Positions 1-6,749 of a stretch of DNA of 7,447 nucleotides are shown piece after piece. Origin of the DNA: Candidatus Hydrogenedentes bacterium CG07_land_8_20_14_0_80_42_17 (GTDB lineage Bacteria; UBA8481); the NCBI GenBank assembly GCA_002780065.1, contig PEWQ01000183.1, positions 1 through 7,447 on the forward strand. Reading direction: 5' to 3'. Below the pieces are notes generated by a model. That model did not search any database, was not told the origin of the DNA, and worked only from the letters and a program-made list of their open reading frames with translations. Position 1 is the stretch's first letter. Every line of letters starts with the position of its first letter. The position numbers were made by a program, and so were the translations under genes.

Positions 1-203
1 ACTATCAATACATCCGCTTTCGAAGCGAGTTCTTTCGTCAATTCATCTTTTATCTCGAGCTTCTTCTCTAACGCAATCTTTTTGGATTCTTCTCTAACAG
101 CATCGAACCCCTTTTCAATAACAGATGCGACCTTTTCAGCTTCTTCTTTGCCTATTTTCTTCTCGAGATACTGATAAATCTCTATTGATAGCGCCTGAGC
201 CAT
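1..203 (-). CDS. Small charged coiled-coil protein, N-terminal part (cut by window edge)
   Basis: An open frame of 67 codons runs from an ATG at 203 leftward off the window edge with no stop. The peptide begins MAQALSIEIYQYLEKKIG and is very rich in Lys and Glu with regularly spaced hydrophobic residues, so it is probably one long helix or coiled coil. There is no signal peptide or membrane segment in the visible part. The style recalls small DUF1640/CCDC90-like bacterial coiled-coil proteins, but I cannot confirm that from 67 residues and assign no function. The start is supported by being the first ATG after a good promoter (TTGACA, 16 nt, TAGAAT) that ends 6 nt before it; no Shine-Dalgarno site is visible. 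It is divergent from the DUF4032 gene at 302. Confidence 0.7.
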   Translation of the reverse strand, partial: MAQALSIEIYQYLEKKIGKEEAEKVASVIEKGFDAVREESKKIALEKKLEIKDELTKELASKADVLI

Positions 204-209
204 GATTAA

Positions 210-237
210 ATTCTATTCAGAAAAGTTATTTTGTCAA
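210..237 (-). promoter_or_regulatory. Sigma-70-like promoter for the coiled-coil gene, predicted leaderless
   Basis: Reading the minus strand, a perfect -35 TTGACA (232-237) is followed after 16 nt by TAGAAT (210-215), a 5/6 match to the -10 consensus. Six bases then separate the -10 hexamer from the ATG at 203, which places the expected first transcribed base on or beside the A of the start codon. There is no room for a ribosome binding site. Inferred from sequence match only. Confidence 0.6.
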
Positions 238-265
238 ATAATTTCAAACCTTTCTTCCGTTCTTC

Positions 266-295
266 TTTACTCAAAACTTTTTTTCTGGTTATATC
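266..295 (+). promoter_or_regulatory. Possible promoter for the DUF4032 gene, predicted leaderless
   Basis: TTTACT (266-271, 4/6 to the -35 consensus) is followed after 18 nt by TATATC (290-295, 4/6 to the -10 consensus). Six bases then lead to the ATG at 302, so initiation would fall on the start codon. The match is weaker than that of the divergent promoter at 210-237, and the region is T-rich, so a chance match is possible. Confidence 0.35.
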
Positions 296-301
296 TTCAG
301 C

Positions 302-1531
302 ATGGAAGGCACAAATACAGAATCTCAATTTAATGAAGATCAAAAATCGGTCTTTTCACTCCGACCTGATTATCCCGACTTTCTCAATCTGCCATGGCAT
401 CTGCCTCTGAATGAGTGGACAGAAAAATGTCCGCTGGTTGTGCAATTACCTCGCGGGCTCTCGAGGCATTCAGTTGTCTTCGTAAATTATCAGAGCCGCA
501 TCTATGCTTTGAAGGAATTGCCGCCTGACACTGCTAAAAAGGAATATGAAATCCTTCGGCAGATGGAGGAGTTGGCTCTTCCGACCGTAGAGCCTGTCGG
601 GCACGTTCTGACTTCCACATCTGAAGGAGATGCCTCGGTTCTAATCACAAAATATCTCGACCATTCTCTCCCGTATCATCAAGTCTTCATGCGCTCCTCG
701 CTCCAGCGTTACCGCGAGCATCTGCTCGATGCAATGTCAAGTCTATTGGTCCAGCTTCATCTAGCCGGAGTTTATTGGGGAGATTGTTCACTCTCGAATA
801 CTCTTTTTCGAAGAGACGCGGGAAAACTTCAGGCTTATTTTGTTGATGCAGAAACGAGCGAAATTCATCCTTCACTCTCCGATACTCTGCGTGAGCACGA
901 ACTGGAGATCATGGAAGAAAACATTGTTGGCGGAATCGGTGATTTAGTAGCAATGGGAGTCATTTCAAATGATATTCAGCTTTCCGAAACAGAAAAATAT
1001 CTTCGTGAGAAATACGAATCGCTTTGGAATGAGATTAACCGTGAAGTGATAATTGCTCCGGACGAAAAATGGAGAATTCAAGAACGAGTTAGAAACTTAA
1101 ATTCTTTTGGATTTTCCGTCGACGAAGTCGAAGTCAGTTCTGCAGAAGGCGGCAATCGTTTGCGCATGCGAGTTTTTGTGACCGATAGAAATTTCCATTC
1201 TGATCTGCTTCATTCTTTGACAGGACTCGAGGCTCAGGAAGAACAGGCTCGAAGAATCATAAACGAGATTCAGGAATTGAGAATGACAATCTCCGAGTCA
1301 GGAGGAAAAGATACTCCGCTTTCAGTAGCCGCATATTACTGGATGAACGAGATTTATTTTCCAACGCTGGAAGAGATGAAATCAGTCATCGATTCTTCAA
1401 CAGAGCCTATCGAGTTATATTGCAACCTACTCGAGGAGAAATGGTATTTATCTGAACATGCCGGCAAGGATGTAGGACATTCGTCAGCAATAGAAAGTTT
1501 AAAGAAGAAGTTATTTAATCGCGGATCGTAG
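302..1531 (+). CDS. DUF4032 protein with N-terminal kinase-like domain
   Basis: A 409-residue soluble protein with no signal peptide or membrane helix. Residues about 45-240 form a kinase-like fold of the lipopolysaccharide-kinase/InaA sort. The key positions are present: the beta-3 lysine in YALKELP (K71), a candidate helix-C glutamate (E81), the catalytic loop WGDCSLSNTLF (D161, N166), and the metal-binding aspartate in FVDAE (D182). Residues about 240-395 correspond to DUF4032. The stretch from 'LPRGLSRHSVVFV' through 'CSLSNTLFRRDAG' to 'VDAETSE' matches my recollection of DUF4032 proteins best known from Actinobacteria. Substrate and role are unknown; phosphotransfer is inferred from the retained residues. 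The ATG at 302 lies just ahead of the conserved 'LPWHLPL' region and has no Shine-Dalgarno site. The gene stands alone, divergent from the gene on its left and convergent with sdhB on its right, with a terminator-like hairpin 40 nt after its stop. Confidence 0.85.
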   Translation: MEGTNTESQFNEDQKSVFSLRPDYPDFLNLPWHLPLNEWTEKCPLVVQLPRGLSRHSVVFVNYQSRIYALKELPPDTAKKEYEILRQMEELALPTVEPVGHVLTSTSEGDASVLITKYLDHSLPYHQVFMRSSLQRYREHLLDAMSSLLVQLHLAGVYWGDCSLSNTLFRRDAGKLQAYFVDAETSEIHPSLSDTLREHELEIMEENIVGGIGDLVAMGVISNDIQLSETEKYLREKYESLWNEINREVIIAPDEKWRIQERVRNLNSFGFSVDEVEVSSAEGGNRLRMRVFVTDRNFHSDLLHSLTGLEAQEEQARRIINEIQELRMTISESGGKDTPLSVAAYYWMNEIYFPTLEEMKSVIDSSTEPIELYCNLLEEKWYLSEHAGKDVGHSSAIESLKKKLFNRGS

Positions 1532-1570
1532 ATCAAACGGTAGCCGCAGACTTATTCCTGCTCAATAATA

Positions 1571-1665
1571 GAACCACGAATAACCACGAATCTACACTAA
1601 TAAAAAAAATATTAATTATTTAAAAAATTCGTGTTTATTGGTGTTCATTCGTGGTTCTTTTTTTT
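1571..1665 (+). terminator. Large inverted repeat ending in T8, likely terminator of the DUF4032 gene
   Basis: Two 31-bp arms, 1571-1601 and 1627-1657, are complementary at 25 of 31 positions and separated by a 25-nt A/T-only loop. The outer stem (GAACCACGAAT against ATTCGTGGTTC) is perfect. On the plus strand the right arm is followed at once by eight T residues (1658-1665), the form of an intrinsic terminator for the gene ending at 1531. On the minus strand no T tract follows the far arm, so the element is a poorer terminator for sdhB. Arms built from ACCACGAAT-like words resemble interspersed intergenic repeats I recall from many environmental bacterial genomes. Confidence 0.55.
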
Positions 1666-1705
1666 GAGTTCATTCGTGGTTCTTTTTTTTGAGTTCATTC
1701 GTGGT
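1643..1705. repeat. 25-bp tandem repeat, two exact copies plus a 13-nt partial copy
   Basis: The unit begins GTTCATTCGTGGTTC, then carries T8 and GA. It occurs exactly at 1643-1667 and 1668-1692, and its first 13 bases recur at 1693-1705, ending 11 nt before the sdhB stop codon at 1716. Each unit contains the outer right arm of the inverted repeat; the two full copies also carry the T8 tract, so the array repeats the 3' half of the terminator. It looks like recent duplication, since the copies are identical. Confidence 0.9.
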
Positions 1706-1715
1706 GCAAATTCAT

Positions 1716-2489
1716 TTATTCTTTTTCGGGTTCTTCAGTAAGACCGGCAGAGATGTAATCTCGATTCATTCGAGCAATAAATTTCGTAGAGACATTTTTC
1801 GGGCAAGCAGCTTCGCATTCACCGTGATTGGTGCATCCTCCGAACCCGGCATCGTCCATGGCTTTCACCATCGAAAGTGCGCGCTTTTTGCGCTCGGGTT
1901 GGCCTTGCGGAAGCAGTCCGAGATGCGAAATCTTTGCGGCTGTAAAAAGCATTGCAGAGGCATTAGGGCACGCGGCAATGCATGCGCCGCAACCTATGCA
2001 CTGCGCCGCATCCATTGAATTTCCTGAGTCATCTCGCGGAACCGGAATTGTATTTGCTTCCGGAGCAGCCCCTGTCGAAACGGAGATAAAACCTCCAGCC
2101 ATGATGATTTTATCCAGAGCGCTTCTGTCAACAATAAGGTCTTTGACAATCGGAAACGCTCCGCATCGCCAAGGCTCTATCGTGATTAATTCTCCATCTC
2201 TAAAACTTCTCATGTGTAATTGGCATGTAGTAGTTCCTGACTGAGGTCCGTGAGGTCTTCCATTAATGTAAAGCCCGCACATTCCACAGATTCCTTCTCT
2301 GCAGTCATTATCGAACGCTATCGGTTCGCCACCTTCCAAAATTATCTTTTCGTTCAAAACATCGAGCATCTCGAGAAAAGACATGTTCGGACTTATATTC
2401 TCCACTTTGTAATCAACAAAGCCGCCTTTATCTTTCGAAGATTTCTGCCGCCAAATTTTTAAATTAAGTTTCATTCCTTTTTCGCTCAC
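1716..2489 (-). CDS. sdhB: Succinate dehydrogenase/fumarate reductase iron-sulfur subunit
   Basis: A 257-residue electron-transfer subunit that carries electrons between the flavoprotein FAD and the membrane heme/quinone site. The [2Fe-2S] ferredoxin-like domain (about 8-110) has the ligands C63, C68, C71 (CREGICGMC) and C89. The C-terminal domain has C164-C167-C170-C174P ([12 protein letters not shown]) for [4Fe-4S], and C219, C225 and C229P ([12 protein letters not shown]) for [3Fe-4S], with the last cysteine of each run cross-liganding the other cluster. All expected cysteines are present. The start is GTG: it overlaps the sdhA stop as GTGA and has AGAGGAG 6 nt upstream. The ATG at codon 6 has no usable spacing and would be a wrong start. 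It is the last gene of the operon. Confidence 0.96.
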   Translation of the reverse strand: MSEKGMKLNLKIWRQKSSKDKGGFVDYKVENISPNMSFLEMLDVLNEKIILEGGEPIAFDNDCREGICGMCGLYINGRPHGPQSGTTTCQLHMRSFRDGELITIEPWRCGAFPIVKDLIVDRSALDKIIMAGGFISVSTGAAPEANTIPVPRDDSGNSMDAAQCIGCGACIAACPNASAMLFTAAKISHLGLLPQGQPERKKRALSMVKAMDDAGFGGCTNHGECEAACPKNVSTKFIARMNRDYISAGLTEEPEKE

Positions 2490-4399
2490 TTGTAACTCCT
2501 CTGTTGAGGTTTCACATACTGGAAAGACAATGGTTCAATATTGCGAATAGGTTTCTTGTTGTCGCCGGCGAACTCCCACACAGCCGCGTGGCTGAAATTC
2601 GCATCATCGCGTTTTGCTTCGCCTTCTTCTGTCCGGCTCTCTTCTCTGAAATGAGCGCCGCACGATTCTTTTCGTTCAAGAGCATCGTTCACAATAAGTT
2701 CGGCAACCTCCATAAAGTCCGCAACTCGATTCACTTTTTCCAATGATTGATTCAGGTCTTCAGAATCACCCGGCACTTTTACGTTCTGCCAAAACTCTTC
2801 TCGAAGCGCTGGAATAGCCTCTAGCGCCTTCTTCAGCCCTGCTTCGTTTCTTGCCATACCGCAGTAATTCCACAATAACTTTCCAAGCTCACGATGAAAC
2901 GAATCTGCCGTGCGTTTGCCATTTATATTCATCAGTCTCTTAATTCGCGACTCAGCTTCTCCGACAGCTTCTTTGAATTCCTTCGAATCATCCGAAATAT
3001 TCGGCAAAGAAGAAGTTGAAAGATAATGAGGAACTGTCGCCGGCAAAACAAAATAACCGTCGCATAGTCCTTGCATTAGAGCACTGGCTCCAAGACGATT
3101 TGCGCCATGATCAGAAAAGTTAGCTTCACCTCCGACAAAAAGTCCCGGAATCGATGACATAAGATGATAGTCAACCCAGAGCCCACCCATTACATAATGA
3201 GCCGCAGGATAGATTCTCATCGGTACTTTATAGCCGTCTTCGGCAGTAATCTTTTCATACATCTCAAAGAGATTGCCGTAACGTTCTTTGATTAATTGCA
3301 CTCCAAATCGTTTAATCGAGTCCCTAAAATCCAAATTTACACCAAGCCCGCTCTCGCCGACTCCTCGCCCTTCGTCGCAAACCTGCTTAGCATTTCTCGA
3401 CGCAACATCACGCGGAACCAAATTTCCAAATGTCGGATATTTTCGCTCCAGATAATAATCGCGATCTTCCTCGGGAATTTCGTTCGCAGGTCTTCTGTCT
3501 CCTTTTTTCTTCGGAACCCAAATGCGTCCGTCATTCCGCAATGACTCGCTCATCAATGTAAGTTTCGATTGATGCTCACCTGTCACCGGAATGCAGGTCG
3601 GATGTATTTGAGTGTAGCACGGATTAGCAAACCCTGCTCCGCGTTTATACGCGCGCCAGCACGCAGAGCCATTCGAGCCCTTAGCATTTGTCGAAAGGTA
3701 GAATGTGTTTGCATAGCCTCCTGTGCACAAAATAACTGCATCTCCAGCTACAGAGAAAATTTTTCCTGTAATCATGTTTCGAACAACAATTCCGCGGGCA
3801 ACTCCATTTACAATTACGAGATCAAGCATTTCGGTTCTAGAAAAAATTCGAACCGTTCCGGCTTTCACCTGACGCATTAATGCTGAATACGCTCCGAGAA
3901 GAAGCTGTTGGCCTGTCTGACCTCGACTATAAAAAGTGCGTGAAACCTGCGCGCCGCCAAACGACCTTGTATCAAGCAATCCGTCGTATTCACGAGCGAA
4001 AGGAACTCCTTGCGCAGTGCATTGGTCGATTATGTTATTCGAAAGTTGAGCGAGCCTATACACATTCGCTTCGCGAGCGCGAAAATCACCGCCCTTCACG
4101 GTATCGTAAAAAAGCCGAAAGATTGAATCTCCGTCATTGCGGTAATTTTTAGCCGCATTTATTCCGCCTTGAGCCGCAATGGAATGCGCACGCCGCGGTG
4201 AATCCTGATAGCAGAAAGAGAGCACATTGTATCCGAGTTCGCCCAGCGACGCCGCCGCGCTGGCTCCGGCTAATCCTGTCCCGACAATAATTATTGTGCG
4301 CTTCCCCCGATTCGACGGATTCACAAGCTTCATCTCGAATTTTGTCCGATCCCACGCCGTCTCGATCGGGCCGGAGGGAAGTCTCGAATCTATTTTCAT
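2486..4399 (-). CDS. sdhA: Succinate dehydrogenase/fumarate reductase flavoprotein subunit
   Basis: This 637-residue catalytic subunit interconverts succinate and fumarate on the inner face of the membrane. The Rossmann FAD site is [15 protein letters not shown] (36-50). H72 in [15 protein letters not shown] is the expected covalent FAD attachment residue. Substrate and proton-transfer residues are visible: H266 (TQIHPT), R330 (PRDVASR), [10 protein letters not shown], and the [18 protein letters not shown] segment. The length and the C-terminal 'QRSYK' fit the Bacteroidota/Chlorobiota form; the Bacillus enzyme is shorter. Its ATG overlaps the sdhC stop as ATGA, with a strong Shine-Dalgarno site before it, so the two are probably translationally coupled. 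Whether the complex mainly oxidises succinate or reduces fumarate in vivo cannot be read from the sequence. Confidence 0.97.
   Translation of the reverse strand: MKIDSRLPSGPIETAWDRTKFEMKLVNPSNRGKRTIIIVGTGLAGASAAASLGELGYNVLSFCYQDSPRRAHSIAAQGGINAAKNYRNDGDSIFRLFYDTVKGGDFRAREANVYRLAQLSNNIIDQCTAQGVPFAREYDGLLDTRSFGGAQVSRTFYSRGQTGQQLLLGAYSALMRQVKAGTVRIFSRTEMLDLVIVNGVARGIVVRNMITGKIFSVAGDAVILCTGGYANTFYLSTNAKGSNGSACWRAYKRGAGFANPCYTQIHPTCIPVTGEHQSKLTLMSESLRNDGRIWVPKKKGDRRPANEIPEEDRDYYLERKYPTFGNLVPRDVASRNAKQVCDEGRGVGESGLGVNLDFRDSIKRFGVQLIKERYGNLFEMYEKITAEDGYKVPMRIYPAAHYVMGGLWVDYHLMSSIPGLFVGGEANFSDHGANRLGASALMQGLCDGYFVLPATVPHYLSTSSLPNISDDSKEFKEAVGEAESRIKRLMNINGKRTADSFHRELGKLLWNYCGMARNEAGLKKALEAIPALREEFWQNVKVPGDSEDLNQSLEKVNRVADFMEVAELIVNDALERKESCGAHFREESRTEEGEAKRDDANFSHAAVWEFAGDNKKPIRNIEPLSFQYVKPQQRSYK
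2496..2502 (-). promoter_or_regulatory. Ribosome binding site fixing the GTG start of sdhB
   Basis: On the minus strand AGAGGAG is followed by a 6-nt spacer (TTACAA) and GTG at 2489. It lies inside the 3' end of sdhA. It decides in favour of the GTG start over the ATG five codons later, whose purine run abuts the codon with no spacer. Confidence 0.8.
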
Positions 4400-5070
4400 G
4401 GTATGTCACCTCCGATAACTCTGAATATGACCCCGAGCGGCACAGAGATAAAACCTGCAGTAATTGTCAAAGCAATAGCGACTGCAATGATTCTTCTCAA
4501 TGGATTGTATAGAGGATGGTTTGCTCCGAGCGTCTGGAAGAAGCTCCATATTCCATGATAAAGATGAAATCCTATCGCAAGCATACATATAATATAGAAG
4601 CCCGCAATGTACGGAATGCGAAAACCTGTGACAATGTTCATGTAAACATCACCTTCGAAATGCTGAGGTCCAACTCTGCCGACTGTAAAATGAAGCAAAT
4701 GGTAAATGACATACAGAGCAATGATAGGACCGCCCCAACGCATAGTTCGCGCCGCGTATGTTGTCTCGAGTATTCTTTGAGAAGATGCGTAAGGAACCGG
4801 TCTCGCGTTCCACGCATCGAGCGTCAAAGTCGTGGCCGCCCAAATGTGCAGAATAAGGCTGACTAGCAAAACTATTCTGTTTGTCCAAATCAAAAGCGGC
4901 TTGGATTGCAAAAATTCAGCGTAGTGGTTAATTGCATCAGGGCCTTTAAAAACAAGAAGATTGCCGGTCATGTGTCCTAGCAGAAATCCTACAACTACTA
5001 TTCCTGTAATAGCCATTATGACTTTTCTGCCAATGCTGGAATTAATAATTTCAAATAATCTGTTCATCAT
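4396..5070 (-). CDS. sdhC: Succinate dehydrogenase cytochrome b subunit (five-helix, diheme type)
   Basis: A 224-residue membrane anchor with five predicted transmembrane helices, near 16-40, 60-84, 113-132, 154-177 and 193-218. It binds heme b and passes electrons to or from quinone, probably menaquinone. Likely axial heme ligands are H33 (GHMTGN), H75, H127 (or H124) and H169. The H33-H75 and H127-H169 spacings of 42 agree with what I recall for the Bacillus diheme cytochrome b558, and there is no separate SdhD. It is the first gene of the sdhCAB operon and overlaps sdhA by 4 nt. The protein starts with two methionines; no Shine-Dalgarno site precedes them, while a TATAAT box lies 8 nt upstream. 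ATG at 5070 is taken, and 5067 is possible. Confidence 0.95.
   Translation of the reverse strand: MMNRLFEIINSSIGRKVIMAITGIVVVGFLLGHMTGNLLVFKGPDAINHYAEFLQSKPLLIWTNRIVLLVSLILHIWAATTLTLDAWNARPVPYASSQRILETTYAARTMRWGGPIIALYVIYHLLHFTVGRVGPQHFEGDVYMNIVTGFRIPYIAGFYIICMLAIGFHLYHGIWSFFQTLGANHPLYNPLRRIIAVAIALTITAGFISVPLGVIFRVIGGDIP
4406..4413 (-). promoter_or_regulatory. Strong ribosome binding site of sdhA
   Basis: On the minus strand GGAGGTGA is followed by a 6-nt spacer (CATACC) and ATG at 4399, all within the last codons of sdhC. Its near-perfect match to the anti-Shine-Dalgarno sequence shows that this organism uses the mechanism for internal operon genes. Confidence 0.8.
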
Positions 5071-5078
5071 TAATTTGA

Positions 5079-5107
5079 ATTATATATTTTTTTGATTGGA
5101 TTAGCAA
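5079..5107 (-). promoter_or_regulatory. Promoter of sdhCAB, predicted leaderless or nearly so
   Basis: Minus strand: TTGCTA (5102-5107, 4/6 to consensus), a 17-nt spacer, then a perfect TATAAT (5079-5084). Only 8 nt lie between the -10 hexamer and the sdhC ATG at 5070, so the transcript should start 0-3 nt before the start codon. The -35 hexamer lies within the spacer of the opposite promoter at 5092-5120. Confidence 0.6.
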
Positions 5108-5120
5108 GAAGATTTATAAA
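5092..5120 (+). promoter_or_regulatory. Promoter candidate for the cyclic-nucleotide-binding protein and K+ channel
   Basis: TTGATT (5092-5097), a 17-nt spacer, then TATAAA (5115-5120), giving an expected start near 5127. A second, weaker candidate is TTGTGC (5145-5150), 17 nt, TATTCT (5168-5173), whose -10 ends 6 nt before the ATG at 5180 and would give a leaderless message. The two predict 5' ends about 50 nt apart. Confidence 0.45.
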
Positions 5121-5146
5121 TATTTTTTCTAGTGTAAAAAAATATT
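5119..5146. repeat. Perfect 10-bp A/T inverted repeat in the divergent region
   Basis: AATATTTTTT (5119-5128) and AAAAAATATT (5137-5146) are exact reverse complements around an 8-nt loop. The left arm touches the -10 box at 5115-5120. It could be an operator for a dimeric regulator or a weak RNA hairpin. Low sequence complexity makes chance a real possibility. Confidence 0.5.
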
Positions 5147-5179
5147 GTGCAACTCATCTTTTCGGCGTATTCTCAATTC

Positions 5180-5662
5180 ATGAAGATTATCGATATTCTT
5201 AAAAATAGTGATCTCTTCGGAGAACTATCAGAATCTCAACTTGAAAAGATCTCTAAAATTGCGGAGATTCGTAATTGCGAAAAAGATAAAATCATCTTTG
5301 ATGAAGGCTCAGAAGGTAATGAAATCTTCATCTTGGCGTCGGGTCGTGTTGCAATAGAACTCAAACTCTACGATGAGATGACAGCCGAAAAAATATTTCA
5401 AACCAAAGACAACGAGGTTTTTGGCGAGCTCTGTCTAGTCGGAGGCCACAGAAGGAGTGCCAGAACCCGCGCACTTGATGATGTGGAAATGTTATCTATC
5501 GCGCGGAATAAGCTTATTGAGCTAATGGACGCCGATCCTGCTATCGGCTATAAAATTATGACGAATTTAGCGAAAATTGCCGCTTCGAAATTGCGCGATA
5601 CAAATCTTGCTCTGAGAAATATTCTCATGCAGCAAAAATTTCTTTTTGGGGAGATTCATTAG
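5180..5662 (+). CDS. Stand-alone cyclic-nucleotide-binding domain protein
   Basis: A 160-residue soluble protein made almost entirely of one CRP/CNG-type cyclic-nucleotide-binding domain. A helical start (IDILKNSDLFGELSESQLEK) leads into a beta roll (IIFDEGSEGNEIFILASGRV). The phosphate-binding cassette is complete: F81-G82-E83-L84, then R92-S93-A94, with R92 as the expected phosphate contact. A C-terminal helix (about 119-150) follows and the protein ends. There is no helix-turn-helix, so it is not a CRP-like transcription factor. It lies 8 nt upstream of the K+ channel gene, suggesting a joint function. A GTG at 5147 would add 11 residues; ATG at 5180 is preferred because family members usually begin near this 'xxIDILKxxxLF' segment. 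cAMP, cGMP or another ligand cannot be told apart here. Confidence 0.88.
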   Translation: MKIIDILKNSDLFGELSESQLEKISKIAEIRNCEKDKIIFDEGSEGNEIFILASGRVAIELKLYDEMTAEKIFQTKDNEVFGELCLVGGHRRSARTRALDDVEMLSIARNKLIELMDADPAIGYKIMTNLAKIAASKLRDTNLALRNILMQQKFLFGEIH

Positions 5663-5670
5663 AAAATTTC

Positions 5671-6711
5671 ATGTCGCCAAAACGGCTTTTAATTCCTGTA
5701 TTACTTCTTGCTTTAGTATGCATCTTCGGAACCATTGGATATTATCTTCTTGGAATATACGGGCTCCGCATGAATATCATTCCGCAAAGTTGGAGCATGA
5801 TGGACTGCATATTCATGACAGCTATTTCTTTAACCACTGTCGGTTACGGAGATGTACTCGGCATTTACGAACATCATTACTATTTAGCGGAGATTTACAC
5901 CATATTTCTTCTTTTTATCGGGATGGGAGTAGTTCTCTATGTTGTATCAGAAGCGACTTCGTTTCTGGTTGAAGGTCATCTCAAAAAGATTGTTGAAAGG
6001 AGACGCACATTGAAATCAGCAAAAGATTTGAAGAATCACATAATACTCTGCGGGCTAGGAGATACAGGCTCTTCTGCGCTCACAGAGCTCATCACAGTCG
6101 GAGAAACTTTTATAGCGATTGATGAAAGCGAAGAGGCATGTCAAAAGATCACCGAGCAATTTCCAGGGATTTTAACACTTCACGGCAACGCATGGGAGGA
6201 ATCGGAATTGCAGAAAGCAGGAATAGAACGTGCCAGAGGAATCATAGCATGTCTCTCGGACGATAGAGACAACGTTCTATTGACGGTTACGGCTCGTGTC
6301 ATGAATCCTTCAATCCGAATTGTCGCTCGAGCAAAATCATTAAGTTCCGAGTCTAAATTGAAAGCCGCAGGCGCTTCGAGCGTAGTGACTCCTACATTCA
6401 ACGGAGGATTGAGGCTAGCTTCCGAAATGATCAGGCCTAATGTCACTTCATTTCTGGATCAAATGCTTAGAGGTAAAGACGTTCACCGTTTCAGCGAAAT
6501 TGAAGTTAAGGAAACTTCTCAATTGATCGGAACAAAATTGAGTCAGGCCGGAATACGTCAGAAGACAGGATTGAACCTAATCGCGCTCAAAGACCGTCTT
6601 GGAAATTGTTTTTACAATGTCGATGTCGAAAGAATGCTCGAATCCGGCGACATCTTAATTGCGGTAGGAACTCCTCAAATGATCGAAAAACTTAAAGCGC
6701 TCTGTTCGTGA
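5671..6711 (+). CDS. Two-helix potassium channel with cytoplasmic RCK domains
   Basis: A 346-residue K+ channel of the MthK/GsuK-like architecture, with a length close to MthK. TM1 is about 5-28, then a pore helix and the selectivity filter T56-VGYG-D61, then TM2 about 72-95 with glycines G84/G86 as possible gating hinge. The RCK_N domain (about 122-245) has the Rossmann loop G128-L-G130-D-T-G133 and acidic D151, suggesting a nucleotide or other ligand. RCK_C (TrkA_C) is about 272-343. Tetrameric assembly with a gating ring is known for the family. It follows the cyclic-nucleotide-binding gene after 8 nt. The nearest Shine-Dalgarno-like run, GGGGAGA (5648-5654), lies 16 nt from the ATG, which is long, so coupling to upstream translation is likely. 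The stop codon is part of a heptamer repeat. Confidence 0.93.
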   Translation: MSPKRLLIPVLLLALVCIFGTIGYYLLGIYGLRMNIIPQSWSMMDCIFMTAISLTTVGYGDVLGIYEHHYYLAEIYTIFLLFIGMGVVLYVVSEATSFLVEGHLKKIVERRRTLKSAKDLKNHIILCGLGDTGSSALTELITVGETFIAIDESEEACQKITEQFPGILTLHGNAWEESELQKAGIERARGIIACLSDDRDNVLLTVTARVMNPSIRIVARAKSLSSESKLKAAGASSVVTPTFNGGLRLASEMIRPNVTSFLDQMLRGKDVHRFSEIEVKETSQLIGTKLSQAGIRQKTGLNLIALKDRLGNCFYNVDVERMLESGDILIAVGTPQMIEKLKALCS

Positions 6712-6746
6712 TGCGTGATGTGTGGTGCGTGATGTGTGGTGTGCCT
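6705..6746. repeat. Degenerate heptamer tandem array (also two exact 14-bp copies)
   Basis: Six successive 7-nt units can be read: TTCGTGA, TGCGTGA, TGTGTGG, TGCGTGA, TGTGTGG, TGTGCCT. Units 2-3 and 4-5 form two exact copies of a 14-bp repeat (6712-6725 and 6726-6739). The first unit holds the TGA stop of the channel gene and the array fills the gap to tatD. It has strong strand bias in G and T and no inverted symmetry. Confidence 0.85.
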
Positions 6747-6749
6747 TAA

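Noticed and set aside
1643-1705. Possible CRISPR array
   Set aside because: The units abut with no unique spacers; it is a simple tandem duplication.
1689-2018. 109-codon plus-strand open frame starting in the tandem repeat
   Set aside because: It begins in repeat DNA and runs antisense through the 3' part of sdhB; no domain or ribosome binding site.
1828-2244. 138-codon plus-strand open frame opposite sdhB
   Set aside because: It is fully antisense to a gene whose cysteine motifs are all intact, has no recognisable domain, and its composition is that of a shadow frame.
2472-2474. ATG at codon 6 as the sdhB start
   Set aside because: Its purine run abuts the codon with no spacer, whereas the GTG at 2489 has AGAGGAG at 6 nt and a GTGA overlap matching the ATGA overlap at sdhC/sdhA.
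3569-4152. Two adjacent plus-strand open frames opposite sdhA
   Set aside because: Both lie within conserved sdhA coding sequence on the other strand and their peptides resemble nothing I know.
5147-5179. GTG start at 5147 for the cyclic-nucleotide-binding protein
   Set aside because: It adds 11 residues without clear homology (MQLIFSAYSQF) and has no ribosome binding site; the ATG at 5180 matches the usual family start.
5180-5662. CRP/FNR-type transcription regulator of the divergent sdh operon
   Set aside because: The protein ends after the dimerisation-like helix and has no helix-turn-helix, so direct DNA binding is unsupported.
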